Source: Dermacentor variabilis (Eukaryota; Arthropoda; Arachnida; Ixodida; Ixodidae). From it: a stretch of 64,000 nucleotides of DNA. The notes under the pieces were generated by a model. It was not told where the DNA came from, made no database searches, and saw only the letters and a list, made by a program, of their open reading frames with translations. The translations under genes were made by a program, and so were the position numbers. Where the stretch lies: contig NC_134568.1 of assembly GCF_050947875.1 (NCBI RefSeq), positions 207,974,352 through 208,038,351 of the forward strand. Reading direction: 5' to 3'. Shown here piece after piece: positions 1-12,300 of this stretch (the first letter of the stretch is position 1; every line of letters starts with the position of its first letter).

Positions 1-550
1 TTCCTGCAAAGTAGCCTGAGGCTCCTCAACGTGGCGGATCCGTTTCTTACCAAAGATATATATACACTATGTGCTGGCTCAAAGAGGCTCGGAACACTGC
101 AATGGAAGCTTCTAGTAGAAATGGTACCCGGAAGAAAAAGAAACTGTGCTACAACCACCTTGGCAACATCTTGTCCCCTTAATAAAAATTGTGCTTCCGT
201 ATCAACTTCAGCCCTCCAGTTTAGAGTAAGTACCAGTGCACTTATGAACAACGAATCAATTCTCAAAGAGCATGTGCAGTCCAGCCAGAAGCATAGGCAT
301 GAATCCGCACTGTGCTCCTGCATTGAAGGTGAATAATGCATTACAAAACGGCGAATGTGCCTTAGTAAGCTTCCCGGCAATATCAATTTGTAATGTACAA
401 AGAATTGTCAATAAAGATTACCAAGAGCACAGATGCACTTGCAAATTATATCACAATTGAAAATAATGAGTAAACCTATGTGCCCTTTCCACTCTTAGTA
501 TGCTTTACTGCACGATGCTACACCCCTGTATTGCGGTGTAGCAAGCTACG
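1..550. other. No gene recognised
   Basis: Short ORFs of up to about 100 codons occur but none resembles a known protein, and no splice-bounded conserved exon was seen. Probably intergenic or intronic DNA. Confidence 0.4.
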
Positions 551-603
551 AAAATATATATAAAAATATATATAAAAATATATATATAAAAATATATATA
601 TAT

Positions 604-638
<35 letters not shown>

Positions 639-654
639 GAAAAATATATAAAAA
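551..654. repeat. AT-rich microsatellite, (TA)n with A-tract interruptions
   Basis: The stretch is alternating TA broken by short A runs, ending in a pure TA block around 608-637. ORFs that read through it as Tyr/Ile repeats are artefacts. Confidence 0.9.
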
Positions 655-1352
655 TAGTGTAAACCGATTGGGAACATCACCTAAATCTCTGCCGTAAGCT
701 GCGCACAGGATAAGTTCATGTCTATCTATAGAAAAAAGTGTAGCATGACCAGACAAAATAAAAGGAGGTGGACTGCAGCAATACTAAAGTGTTAAATGGT
801 GCCTTATCCTTTCCGTTGAGTTTTCTGTTTTGTGCTTTTTATTATGGCTCCTCCACAGTAACCATTAGAGTGCCGAACTTGAGCTTGTTGGTTTCAGATC
901 TCATGGTTGTTACTAACAAAACAGTGTGATAAACGAACAAGGGCTTAAAGGCATCCAGTCACCTTGCTTATCTCATGGTGTTGCTTCATGAACACCGTGA
1001 GCCTCCAGACCAACTAGGAAGGGAAATTTGTTGCAATCACTTCTGAACTGTATTGCAACCAAACGAACAGTGCTCTCAATGACAACTTTTGGACAGTAGA
1101 ATGCTTGCACCCAGCAAAGTCTAAGAAGGAAGCATTCAGGATGTGCAAGTGGGCCTTTTGAAGCTGGCATCATTGCTGAAGGGGCTTTGCCTGCTGCCCT
1201 CTTTATGCATACACAAAGATGATTTCCTCTTTGAGAGGGATTGTTTCAGATGTCGTTACATGGCAACAATGCTGGGTGTATAGTAGCAGAGAAGCTTGTC
1301 TTTGCCCACTGTCAATAATATGTTCCTTTTCCAATGCCCCTGTGGAAGTGCC

Positions 1353-1622
1353 TACTTTTTGGACACCCGCCGTGGTTGCTCAGTGGCTATGGTGTTGGGC
1401 TGCTGAGCACGAGGTCGCGGGATCGAATCCCGGCCATGGCGGCCGCATTTCGATGGGGGCGAAATGCGAAAACACCCGTGTACTTAGATTTAGGTGCACG
1501 TTAAAGATCCCCAGGTGGTCGAAATTTCCAGAGTCCTCCACTACGGCGTGCCTCATAATCAGAAAGTGGTTTTGGCACGTAAAACCCCATAATTTAATTT
1601 TAAATTTTTACTTTTTGGACAC
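1353..1622 (+). mobile_element. tRNA-derived SINE (Ruka type) with 14-bp target-site duplication
   Basis: The head is tRNA-like, with a pol III A-box-like segment at about 1375-1386 and a B box (GGATCGAATCC) at 1420-1430. The body carries the tick-typical CACGTTAAAGATCCCCAGG and GGCACGTAAAACCCC motifs and ends in an AT-rich tail at about 1590-1608. The same 14 bases, TACTTTTTGGACAC, occur at 1353-1366 and 1609-1622 and bracket the unit exactly, so both ends are defined and the insertion is fairly young. Closest known family by my recognition: Ruka of ixodid ticks. The SINE sits at the 5' side of a decayed Penelope-like element. Confidence 0.88.
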
Positions 1623-2790
1623 AAAGTGCTCTCCATGCATGCATGCATTTTTAGCTTGTAAAGATGTCTATTACCCCTTGCCTCAAGCTGGTGCTTATTG
1701 ATGTCACCCAAAAAGGCATTGCGTAGTATGGCGATGCGGACTTACAAATCAGTGTTGATGCCAGTGAAACCAGATTAATGGAGCTGCCGTTTATTTCTGT
1801 CCACTCCATCTTCATCCAGTTACAATGAGCAGTTCTTTGTCCAAACAGAAGGCATATGTAGTTGGTCATGCATAGCCTGCGCACTAAGACTTGTTGGCGT
1901 GCCTGAGAACCTTCGCAGCGTCTATATGCAAAAACATTCTGATGTGTTGATGACTTCCTTCTCTTTATCAGACTTTGCCTGATGAAGCCAGCAACTCGGT
2001 CAATTAGATGTTCAACAGGCTTCCCATTAGTTTTCCCAGCGTCTCCTTTACCAGGGTGCTGCTCATAGATATCTGTTTTCTTGACCTTGCACTGCACTTA
2101 AACCATGGCCACACCTGCTGAACCTATAGTATGCGATCAGAAAAGTGCTATACATCACGTTGCTTCAAACTCATAACATGTGCTACAAGGCCTTGAGGAA
2201 CATCCTCATTAATTTCCGCCCTCATCATACTGTATGAAGCTTCGCATGACAAGTGCGACAATTAACATCTGCTGGTTTTTCAGTGCTATTCCTGTCCAGC
2301 TTGCTGAAAGCTATCCCAAGTGTAGCTGTAACCATATATGTCACACAAAATGAAGAAGGCCACTGAGTGTACAGGCGTTTTAATTATTATCCAACAAGCT
2401 TGGTTCTCCCTTTGCAAGTGAGTAAACCCAACTTGCTCCAAAGACATGGCCTGTGACAAACTATGTGCCACATGCTGTGTCCCCTGCAAAGCCGAAGATG
2501 TGTACAAGATCCTGACACCCGCAGTGGCTTCTACACTGGGCAAACAGGCTACTATAAGAACGAACGCCTCTACTAATATGCTAATAACATGAAAACGGGC
2601 AGAAATTTGGCTATTCATTGGGCCCAACTGCAGGTGCAAGCCACTCTTCCACCAGATGTGTGTTGTTCACAGGAATTGGAGCTATACAAATGCAGACAAA
2701 AACAATGATGTTTGAAAGCAGTAGAGTTGAACTATATTCTGCACAAGCAGTGCTACTTGCAGCACTGGTACCTTATAGCTACAATTCATG
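1610..2790 (+). pseudogene. Decayed Penelope-like element: RT plus GIY-YIG remnants
   Basis: Several frames together give a recognisable order of Penelope-like motifs: KDVYYPLPQA near 1660-1690, a segment resembling the RT stretch before the conserved block, then VQTEGICSWSCIA at about 1836-1875, which matches the tick PLE block YVQKEGICIGSCIAP. CVDDFLLF follows at about 1943-1965 (the YVDD catalytic motif with Tyr changed to Cys), and GFYTGQTGYYKNERLY at about 2527-2575 resembles the GIY-YIG nuclease core. The reading frame shifts and is stopped many times, so no protein is made. The element may begin upstream of the SINE, but I could not follow it there. Assignment is by motif order, not by a search. 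Confidence 0.55.
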
Positions 2791-2799
2791 GCTGTCCCA

Positions 2800-3960
2800 C
2801 CATGCAAAGGCACTATTCTTGAATTATTAACTTCTATTTGTATTTATAGTGGCCATATATTGCAAGTACATATCCACATTGTGTGCAATATGGTTAAATG
2901 ATGTCAACTATGATAGCCATTCCTAATCTGAGATGCAACAAAAGAACTAATATAGGCAACAAATTGTAATTCAAAAAGACAACCCGTGCACAGGATAACT
3001 GACAGACTTCCTTTTATTGGACAAAAGTCACATGTGTCACATGTCACCAGCAGTGGGTAGCAAACTTGCAAGCTTAGGTGACAGAGGCAAAACTTAGCAA
3101 AATCCTACACTCATACTCATATGCAAAACGGCCTATGACACAAAAAACATTATATTGTACTGAATGAAAGGGCAAGGCTCCATCCAAGAACACATTATGG
3201 CACCACATAATTGACATGGTGTAAAAGATGTTAACACACCCTCCCCATAAAAAAAGAAACACTGAAAACATGCCTTAAAGGGCAATGTGCAGCGTCTGAA
3301 AGCAAGAAAAGACAACACAAAAAAGGTTTCGCTAAGTCTTTCAATGATTAAAATTGTCAAACTGTCTTGTCACTTCTTAATGGATCTGCATTGTGTACTA
3401 GGGTGTTCCGATAAGGCAGTTCAGCAAGTGTGTTGGAAAGCAGTGTTCCCAGTCTGTGTCCAATATTTCGAATTTAAAGAGGGTCAGGCTGCCTTTCAAA
3501 GATGTACATTTTAGTTTATAAAACAGAAAAAGGCAAGCAAAATTGATGTGCTTTAGAAATTCACTTAAAGCAGTGCTCTTAAATTAAAGTATTAGCTTGC
3601 ACAATGCCATTATAACAGCTTTCCACCTCTAACATTTTTTATCCCAGTTGTAGAAAGATGGGAATTTCTTTTTGAACAGAACTTCTTAAACTATATTTAA
3701 CAGGCGAACCAAATACATCATAAAAGTGGCATTTCGCATCTGCAACAACTTCAATGTACTTGAAATTCAGCATATTGGGACATGGAGGAAGCCATAAAAA
3801 TGCAATAACGGCCGAGAGAGTTCTCTGCAATTAGGTGAAGAAATTGGCACATACCTGCAACATTTATTGATATCTAGAGTGAACTTTAACATCCAACACA
3901 ATATAGGCTCTTTCGGGACTGTTTATAACGTTTTGTGCCAGCGCACATACGTTAAAACGC
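2800..3960. other. No gene recognised
   Basis: AT-rich DNA with only short, unrecognised ORFs on both strands. Confidence 0.4.
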
Positions 3961-4740
3961 TATTCAGTGCTTTCACGCCGTGTCCATGTATACCGAATTG
4001 CATTAACAGGACGTGAGCAGCACAGTAGTCGCAAGGGCGTTTTGTTACCTCTTGAGGGCATCGCGCTGCGTATCATTAGTAGTAGTGGTGGAATACGACT
4101 CCATCTCACAGGTTCCGATCTTGTCGGCATGGGTTTCGCCCAGCGATCCTCGCAGCGTAAACTGTCGCACCGGCGTAGGTCCCGATTCCTATCAATCGGC
4201 AGGGCGGAGAGGGCGCTTCGATGGATGGGACGGAAGGTCGCGTCACCCTCGGCTCGACCGCGTCAGCACGCCAGTTTCACATAGCCGCGTCTGCGTGCCA
4301 GCCACGACAAAACGTTGGCCACGGCGTTGGCCACGACCCACAAGCTACGCGAAACCGCTGGCGATGAGAGTACGTTGTTAGGCATGACGCCACGGCGCGT
4401 CCCCGCAGCCGGCAGCCAATAGCGTGGCGCTGCGGTTGCCATGCGTTGTCCCTTCTGGATGTTCCAAATACGCAGCCCGGCCAGCAATCCGTCAACCAGT
4501 GAGGCCAGTGAAGGTGACCAAGCAGACCGTGCGCTCGGCGAGACTGTGCTGAAGCAGGCGCATGCGAGGTACTCTGGTCAATGCCTTTAAACAGCCTCAA
4601 CCACTCCCCACCCCCCTCCCCGAGCACGTTCGAAGAAACAAATTTGTCACACAATACGATGAAGCCTGTTTCTCCAGGGACGATTAGCCCGACCGAGACA
4701 GACCAGCCATTGTTTGGTGAGGGTCTTTGCATTTCTATGG
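3961..4740. other. GC- and CpG-rich stretch without a recognised gene
   Basis: Base composition changes sharply to GC-rich and CpG-rich at about 4140-4560. Overlapping ORFs of 100-160 codons exist on both strands, but none resembles a known protein and such ORFs are expected from GC-rich sequence. It could be a promoter or 5' exon region of an unseen gene; nothing here proves that. Confidence 0.3.
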
Positions 4741-4745
4741 ATCCC

Positions 4746-4990
4746 GCCAGGGGCGTGGCCAAGGGGGGGGGGATTATGGGGCTTCAGCCCCCCCCCCCAA
4801 TGTTTTCGTGCTGTCATGCACCGCCGACCAAATCAACCCCCGGCGCCAGAAATTATTCTGGATTTTGTCTAAAATGTCTTTTTCACGTTCGAAAAGGCAT
4901 TTCAGTGCAAACATTCCGAATTCGGGCTGGATTTCGCGGCAACGCTTATGCACCGGGAGTCACATAACGCATGGAGGCCCACCCGAGCAA
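4746..4990 (+). repeat. Foldback/MITE-like repeat with G- and C-runs
   Basis: It starts with a relative of the terminus CAGTGGCGTAGCCAGG (here AGGGGCGTGGCCAAGG), followed by a run of G (about 4764-4772) and a run of C (about 4789-4798). Two better bounded relatives lie at 26787-26984 and 42440-42524. No matching right terminus was found here. Confidence 0.35.
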
Positions 4991-5726
4991 AAAATTTCAA
5001 GAGAGCTTTGATCGCGAGTGGTGTCGTCGCGGCATCTCGCGGAGGTCGAGGAATCTACGGAGCGCATGGATTTCAATTCCGAAACTTTATGGGTATAAAG
5101 TTCCCATAAACTTTTGATGCGAAAGGTGCATTGACTTTTCTTAAGTCGTTTATCGGACCACACAACGAGACAATCCAAAACAACACACTATCAGACAAGT
5201 TGACGAAGCACGCAGCGATGTCCGATGAGACGAAGCCTTGTGGTGGTTCATTTGTGCCGTCATGTCGCACAAAAGAATATCAACATTTTTTCACCTGCGC
5301 CAAAGCATCCACGTCAAGACACTAATGCCGGCAAAGGTAACTACGTTCTTCTTTATTTTTCTACTTTGATTTTTATTCGCGAGAACACGTTGAGCCTCTT
5401 CAATTTTCTTGTTCTCGCTAGTCGCGGGCTGCCATAGACAGACAGAGCGCATGCGCTTTTCTCGTGTTGCCCCGACCACCGCGCGGCGCACTTCGGTGCG
5501 CGTTCGTTTTTCTCTGGCCGAGTAGATTTTCGCCTGGCAGAGTTTTGAACGCTTTCTGGCTAGCGGACGAGAAAAATAAACAATGGTCGCTCGCCGCCAT
5601 CACTGTGGGGCCTCGACGGATTGCAACGCGTTCGCTTGAGCGCAACCTCTCCGGAAAGCCTTGTCTCGCCGGTGTAGGATACCGAGCAGTATGCGTATGG
5701 TTCTATGTGGGCCAAGCGTCTCACAT

Positions 5727-5900
5727 TTTAACGCGACAGCGTTAAGGAGCTCGTGTCGCAGAAAAGTCGGTGGCGTTGGCCGTGAGCGATAAATCCCGGG
5801 AGGCACTTCATGAATAAAAAACAACTTGCAAGATGGGCTGGGTGGGAATCTAACCAGGGTCTCCGGAGTGTGAGACGCTACCACTCAGCCACGAGTTCGA
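5727..5900 (-). mobile_element. tRNA-derived SINE, reverse orientation
   Basis: On the minus strand the head reads CGTGGCTGAGTGGTAGCG (A-box region, about 5893-5876) and then GGTTAGATTCCC (B box, about 5857-5846). The body follows with AACTTGCAAG removed to the left, and the unit ends in a short hairpin (AACGCGACAGCGTT) at about 5731-5744. The layout and wording match a common hard-tick SINE. No target-site duplication was resolved. Confidence 0.7.
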
Positions 5901-7302
5901 TGCTTCAAAGCGGTACAAAAGCGCCTCTAGTGAATGCAGTGTTGCCTTAGAAATGAGCCGTAGAAAGTTATTCTGCGGTGTATATCGGTAATTATGAACA
6001 TTTAACTTACAGAAGTCGCAGTTACACGAGTAGCGAAGTGCGTTTCCGCTACATTTCTTCTGCGCTCTCCGCACACGCAGAGCCATCTTGCGGCAAACAC
6101 AGAAGACCCCCTCCTCGCAATATACGGCGCTGCCCCGACAGATGGCGCGCCACGCGCTCATTGGGGCTGTGCGGGGACCGGTGCGAGGCGCGTCGCAGCC
6201 CGGATTCCCTCTCCCCTGACGACGCTTCGCAGTGCTCCCTCACGGGTTGCAGAATCAAGCGTCCTTCCTTTCTTTAGACCACTATCTGTCTATCTCTCTG
6301 CCCGTGCCGATCACGACGTCTGGCTGGCGTAGATCGTTTCCCCCTCCGAGACACCGAGTTCTTTGGTTCGTTCCGCTTGCTCAGGCGCACGTTTCGACGC
6401 TCACCGCGTGATTGGTGGGTGCAAAGTCCGATGTGGGGCGCCTCGTAAGTGATCGCTCCGCCGTAGCACATTGTCTTACATCCCTTGGCGGGTCGACGGG
6501 AACGCTCTCGCGTTCCACTCTTGAAGGCGAAGCTTAAGCGTCCTCCAAACTTTCTTCGATATTCCTTCGGTAGCCACATTAGGTACCCAAAGTAGGCATT
6601 CGATTGTGGGCAGCATGCTTTCCTTTGCGTTTTCTTTCTTTCTTTCTTTTTCATTTCGTTGACTCCGCCCCACAAAAGAATAAAGACATTGTTGCGGCGC
6701 AGCGAATTGTCGCATGGTGAAAGTTCGATTTTGTTACTTCTTTCGCGGAAAGCAATGGGTCACGGGACACTTCAGTTGCCGGATCTCTGATTATATTATT
6801 ACGATAGCAATTATATGGACACTCCAGGCGCATTCCTACCGTCGCCATCGCGCTCATGTTCCGTATAAAGTCCAAGGACGATAACAACGTGACCGCGCGC
6901 CGCATGCTGTACGTACTAGTGAAAGCGTAGGGATGGGAGGGTGGCATGGTTGAACCGACGATGGTGGCTCAGTCTTGTGTGCTCAAGGGAGAAAAGCGGT
7001 GAGGAAGCGCGCCGCCTTCCGTCGCGCGCGATACATCAAGGAAAGTGGAGGGAGGGGCTTAGGTTACTGTGACCTGTGAATCTGTGATTGCCCAACATGT
7101 TTATTTGCCTTGTTTGACGCGTTATATACACTGACTTTTTTAGATACGTAGATTTATTGGAGACTTATACGGATATTTAAATATCTTGTTGCGAGGTTTT
7201 ATGTATACGTGCAGCGAACTTTGTTTCCATTTACTTTTTTTGTTCTTTATCAAGCTCTACCTTCGCACTTGTATAAGCCATTGTATCTTCGCATTTCTAA
7301 TG
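5901..7302. other. No gene recognised; contains a (TTTC)n tract
   Basis: GC-rich at 5950-6540 with unrecognised ORFs. A (TTTC)n microsatellite lies at about 6631-6652. Confidence 0.4.
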
Positions 7303-7481
7303 TACGAGGGCGAGTCAAATGAAAGTGAGCCAACCCACACCGTGCAATAATGGTTCGGTTCATTATCTGCGAGGCATGCGCGGAGCACACATGGCATCTC
7401 TAATTTACAAAAGTGACACGTACGTGTAAGGATGTTTTTTAATGCTCTCATACACTGGGTTGAACATGGTTGCGTGACATA

Positions 7482-9357
7482 ATGGACGCTCCAAAATTTG
7501 AACAGCGTAGTGTCGTGAGATTTTTGACAGCTGAAGGCGTTTCCCCAAAAGAAATTAGTCGCCGTATGGCTGGCGTGTACGTTGAACAGTGCATTTCATT
7601 GGCCACTGTGAAGCGTTGGAACAAACAGTTCAAAGAAGGACGTGAAAGTTTCAAAGGTGATCCAAGACAGGGCCAATTATTATTATTTCTAGATATTGAA
7701 ACATACTGAAACACACAAAGGAAACAAGGAGGGAGCAAGCTGACAACTGCCACCGAGAGGGGCACAACGCCCGCCTGTTCTTTCGGGAGGAGGGAATGAA
7801 AATAGGAGAAGATAGGAAACAAAGAAATAGGAAAGAAAATAGGAAATAAACAAATGAGAGTGACGCAGACAAAAGAAAGTAGGAACACCGAAAAAATGTC
7901 TATAAATGGGAGGCCAAATCGGTTTTCTGCATGAAAGTTAGTAAGGCTCTATAAGCCTGGTCGCGTTGGGCAGCACTCCCACGCGGAAAGAGGCAATCGT
8001 CAAGGGTCGTACACTTGAGTCCCATCAGCCCGTATTCCTTAATGAGCAGTGCACGTTGTGTGATGAATGCGGGACACGCCAATATAAGGCGTTCAAGTGT
8101 CTCACAGGAGCCACAGGACGTACACGACGGACTGTCCAAACGCCGTTGACGATACAAGCGTTCGCGGAACACAGAGCCAACTCTTAATTTCACAAACAGT
8201 GCTCTAGCACTACGAGGCAAGTCACAACCACGAACACAGAGAGGGAACGAGCCGTTTGCAGCACGGTGGTCTGGGTGCTGCTTTAGGAGGTATCGGTGGA
8301 TTAACACAAGGGCGTTGTCAATCATACAGGAAATTTGTGGGCAGTTACTCCCGCTGTGAGCACAAGTTGAAGCGAGGCGATCAGCCTCTACATTTACAGC
8401 AATACCCACGTGCGAAGGTCTCCACTGGGCAGTGAGGGGCACCCCACGAGAAGTCATTTTGTTGTCGGCGGACTCTAGTATATACTGCGTAGAATTGGGC
8501 TATTGGCATCCTTTCTCAACAGCCTGCTAAGGGCGGCACGGGAGTCTTTGAGGATGACGACCTTCGGTGTGCTTATTTCTTCCTGTACATACTTCAGAGC
8601 AACATCAATCGCTGCCAGCTCCGCAGTTGTTGATGAGGATGGCCAAAGCCACTGTGCAATCACCCCCAACACAATTGCAAATGTTGATGAGCTGATTAGA
8701 CAAGAACGGAGGATAAGCATCGATAAATTGGCAGGGCGTGTGAACATCAGTCATGGTTCGGTTCACACTATAATTCATGAACATCTCGGTTATCGGCTCT
8801 TGTGTGCGCAATGGATGCCCAACATTTTGAGCCATCGCCAGAAGACGGAGAGGTTCGGCGCTGCCTTTACTCATTTGCTCCGGTATCACAATGAGGGTGA
8901 CGATTTCTTGTCTGCAATTATAGCTTAAGCTCGCGCGTGCGCACCTTGTCCACCGGGGCCGAATCATGGTGCCACTACTACGAGCCTGAAACACGACGGC
9001 AAAGCGACTGGAAACATTCGAATTCACCTCCCCAAAGAAAGCAAATGCCATCATTTCCGCCGGAAAGGTGTTGACTTTCTTTTTTCAATCTTCAGAGGCC
9101 ATTACTCATCGAATTTCCTAAATCTGGAGAGACTATCAATCGTTTCCGATATTGTGAAACGCCGGATCGGCCAAGTGTCGCAATCAAGAACAAACGACGT
9201 GGAAAATTGATGAATTGGGTCATCTTCTTCCACGACAATGCACGTCCCCACGTCCCTGATGTGGTTAACGCACCACTGGCGAAGTTTAAGTGGGAAACGC
9301 TGCAACATCCGCCATACAGCCCATACCTGTCGCCTTGCGAATTCCACATTTTGGGGC
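7482..9357 (+). pseudogene. Mariner transposase pseudogene (interrupted)
   Basis: Mariner transposases bind terminal inverted repeats through an N-terminal helix-turn-helix and cut with a D,D34D active site. The N-terminal part is at 7482-7676 (start MDAPKFEQRSVVRF; ATVKRW recognisable). Removing the 7677-8640 insertion and one copy of GGCCAA rejoins the frame exactly between DPRQGQ and SHCAIT. The segment 8641-8928 carries SHGSVHTIIHEHLGY. After a frame disruption at about 8929-8950 the catalytic part follows in one frame, with an in-frame TGA near 9072: GAESW at about 8955 (the usual GDETW, so the first catalytic Asp is Ala), HDNARPH at 9231, and YSPYLSPCEFH near 9330, with Glu where mariners have Asp, 34 residues after the second Asp. 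Dead copy. Confidence 0.85.
7677..8640 (-). mobile_element. 5'-truncated I-type LINE 3' end (RNase H and C-terminal domain)
   Basis: On the minus strand the sequence enters in an RNase H domain (8634-8475: TTAELAAIDVALKY, then LKDSRAALSRLL). After a short break it continues at 8457-7900 with QWRPSHVGIAVNVEADRLA, the last RNase H block, and the typical C-terminal Cys-rich motif CTSCGSCETLERLILACP. The 3' end at 7677 is a short (TAA)n tail, as in I-type elements. The hexamer GGCCAA flanks it (7671-7676 and 8641-8646) as target-site duplication. It lies antisense in the mariner transposase. One in-frame break separates the two coding parts, so it is a dead copy. Confidence 0.85.
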
Positions 9358-9375
9358 AATTGAATAAACAGCCAA

Positions 9376-12300
9376 GGTAGGCGAGAAGCAGGCTGGAGAC
9401 AAGTCAGTTGGGGAATATGGCATAGGCACTAGGAATAGCAGGGGAGAGCTATAAGTAGACTTTGCAGAGCAGAATAATACACGGATAATGAATACCTTCT
9501 TCCGCAAGCGGGATAGCCGAAAGTGGACGTGGAGGAGCCCGAATGGCGAGACTAGAAATGAAATAGACCTCATATTCTGGGCTAACCCTGGCCTCATACA
9601 AGATGTGGACGTGCTCGGAAAGGTGCGCTGCAGTGACCATAGGATGGTAAGAACTCGAATTAGCCTAGACTTGAGGAGGCAACGGAAGAAACTGGTACAT
9701 AAGAAGCCAATCAATGAGTTAGCGGTAAGAGGGAAACTAGAGGAATTCCGGATCAAGCTACAGAACAGAACTCGGGAAGAAGACCTTATTATTGAAGCAA
9801 TGAACGACAATCTTATGGACATCATTAAGGAGTGTGCAATGGATGTCGGTGGTAACTCCGTTAGACAGGATACCAGTAAGCTATCGCAGGAGACGAAAAT
9901 CTGATCAAGAAATGCCAATGTATGAAAGCCTTTAACCCTAAAGCTAGAATAGAACTGGCAGAACTTTCGAAGTTAATCAACAAGCGTAAGACAGCTGACA
10001 CAAGGAACTATAATATGGATAGAATTGGACATGCTCTCAGGAACGGAGGAAGCCTAAAAGCAGTGAAGAAGAAACTAGGAATTGGCAAGAATCAGATGTA
10101 TGCGTTAAGAGACAAAGCCGGCAATATCATTACTAATATGGATGAGATAGTTCAAGTGGCTGAGGAGTTTATAGGGGTATTACTCAGGCTCGCGCGAGCG
10201 CACCTGACCCTTCTCTGGATCGCACAGCGCCGGCGGAGCGGCAGTCGCTCACTAGCACTTTCCAGCAGCCCTAGCAGTCAGAGCTGTGACCCCTAACCCG
10301 CGGTTCGCAGTGAGTTGCGACCACGGCGGGTTCAGGCCAGTGGGGACAGGGTGAGTCTCGACCTAAGGTGTTTATTCACCTTAGAGTACAAGGATACCAA
10401 CAGACAACAACAGCCACAACACATACAAATACAACACAAAACAAAACCACAGCGGCGGAGCATTCCGCACGTCTGGGGTGAAACAAACCGCACAATGTGG
10501 GAACCACAAAAGAGGCTGATAAGAGTTCAGCTCACCCAGAGTGGATCCGCGCTCGGGCCCTGGGGCGGTGAGTCGCACACAAAGGCCGGGCGCAACAGGG
10601 GGACGGCGTGCGGCGGTCTCAGCGGCTGAATTGAGATGCGGCCAGTCGCAAGCTCCTCAACCGAAAGACAACCGTGCATCGGGGGAATAGCGCTTCTCCC
10701 CGAGCGGCGGAGAGGGAGTCTCCCCGGTTCCAAGAAAGGAAAAGGAGGGAACGGGGTGCCTTGGCTGCGGCGTCGTGGCCAGGCGCGAAGAGCAGCGGGA
10801 GCGGCGAAGGTGCCCTCTCCCCGCTACCCTCCGCGAGCGAGCACGTGATTATCGCGTGATAACCGCGTGGCCGCTCCGGAGATATCGGGATGCGCGTGCG
10901 ATCCCCACAAGTTATATAGAGATTTATACAGTACCAGTGGCACCCACGACGGTAATGGAAGAGAGAATAGTCTAGAGGAATTTGAAATCCCATAAGTAAC
11001 GCCGGAAGAAGTAAAGAAAGCTTTGGGAGCTATGCAAAGGGGGAAGGCAGCTGGGGAGGATCAGGTGACAGCAGATTTGTTGAAGGATGGTGGGCAGATT
11101 GTTCTAGAGAAACTGGCCACCCTGTATACGCAATGCCTCATGACCTCGAGCGTACCGGAACCTTGGAAGAACGCTAACATAATCCTAATCCATAAGAAAG
11201 GGGACGCCAAAGATTTGAAAAATTATAGACCGATCAGCTTACTGTCCGTTGCCTACAAAGTATTTACTAAGGTAATCGCAAATAGAATCAGGAACACCTT
11301 AGACTCCTGTCAACCAAAGGACCAGGCAGGATACCGTAAAGGCTACTCAACAACAGACCATATTCACACTATCAATCACGTGATAGAGAAATGTGCGGAA
11401 TATAACCAACCCTTATACATAGGTTTCATTGATTACGAGAAAGCGTTTGATTCAGTCGAAACCTCAGCAGTCATGGAGGCATTACGGAAGCAGGGTGTAG
11501 ACGAGCCGTATGTAAAAATACTGAAAGATATCTATAGCGGCTCCACAGCCACCGTAGTCCTCCCAAAAAAAAGCAACGAAATCCCAATAAATAAAGGCGT
11601 CAGGCAGGATAATACGATCTCTCCCATGCTATTCACAGCGTGTTTACAGGAAGTATTCAGAGACCTGGATTGGGAAGAATTGGGGATAAGAGTTAATGGA
11701 GAATACCTTAGTAACTTGAAATTCGCTGATGATATTGCCTTGCTTAGTAACTCAGGGGACCAATTGCAAGGCATGCTGACTGACCTGGAGAGGCAAAGCA
11801 GAAGGGTGGGTCTAAAAATTAATCTGCAGAAAACTAAGGAAATGTTTAACAGCCTCGGAAGAGAACAGCAGTTTACGATAGGTGGCGAGGCACTGGAAGT
11901 GGTAAGGGAATACATCTACTTAGGGCAGGTAGTGACCGCGGATCCGGACCATGACACTGAAATAATCGAAGAATAAGAATGGGCTGGGGTGCGTTTGGCA
12001 GGCATTCTCAGATCATGAACAGCAGGTTGCCATAATTCCTCAAGAGAAAAGTGTATAACAGCTGTGTATTACCAGTACTTAAGGGGGAGAACCCTGGAGG
12101 CTTACAAAAACAGTTCTACTTAAGTTGAGGACTACGCAACGGCCTATGGAAGGGAGAATGATGGGTGTAACGTTAAGGGATAAGAAAAGGGCAGATTGGG
12201 TGAGGGAACAAAGGCGAGTTAAGGACATCTTAGTTGAAATCAAGAAAAAGAAATGGGGGGCATGGGCAGGACATCTAATGAGGAGGGAAAATAATCGATG

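Larger units (their letters stand above)
7305..9375 (+). mobile_element. Mariner transposon, 3' end missing, split by a LINE insertion
   Basis: The left end begins CGAGGGCGAGTCAAATGAAA after a TA dinucleotide (7303-7304), in the style of mariner termini. Transposase coding starts at 7482. The element is broken by an I-type LINE 3' end at 7677-8640 and its right end is replaced near 9376 by an RTE-type LINE copy, so the right inverted repeat is not visible next to it. Confidence 0.8.

Noticed and set aside
4277..4762. 161-codon minus-strand ORF, plus overlapping plus-strand ORFs
   Set aside because: GC-rich sequence gives long ORFs on both strands; no domain, no conserved pattern.
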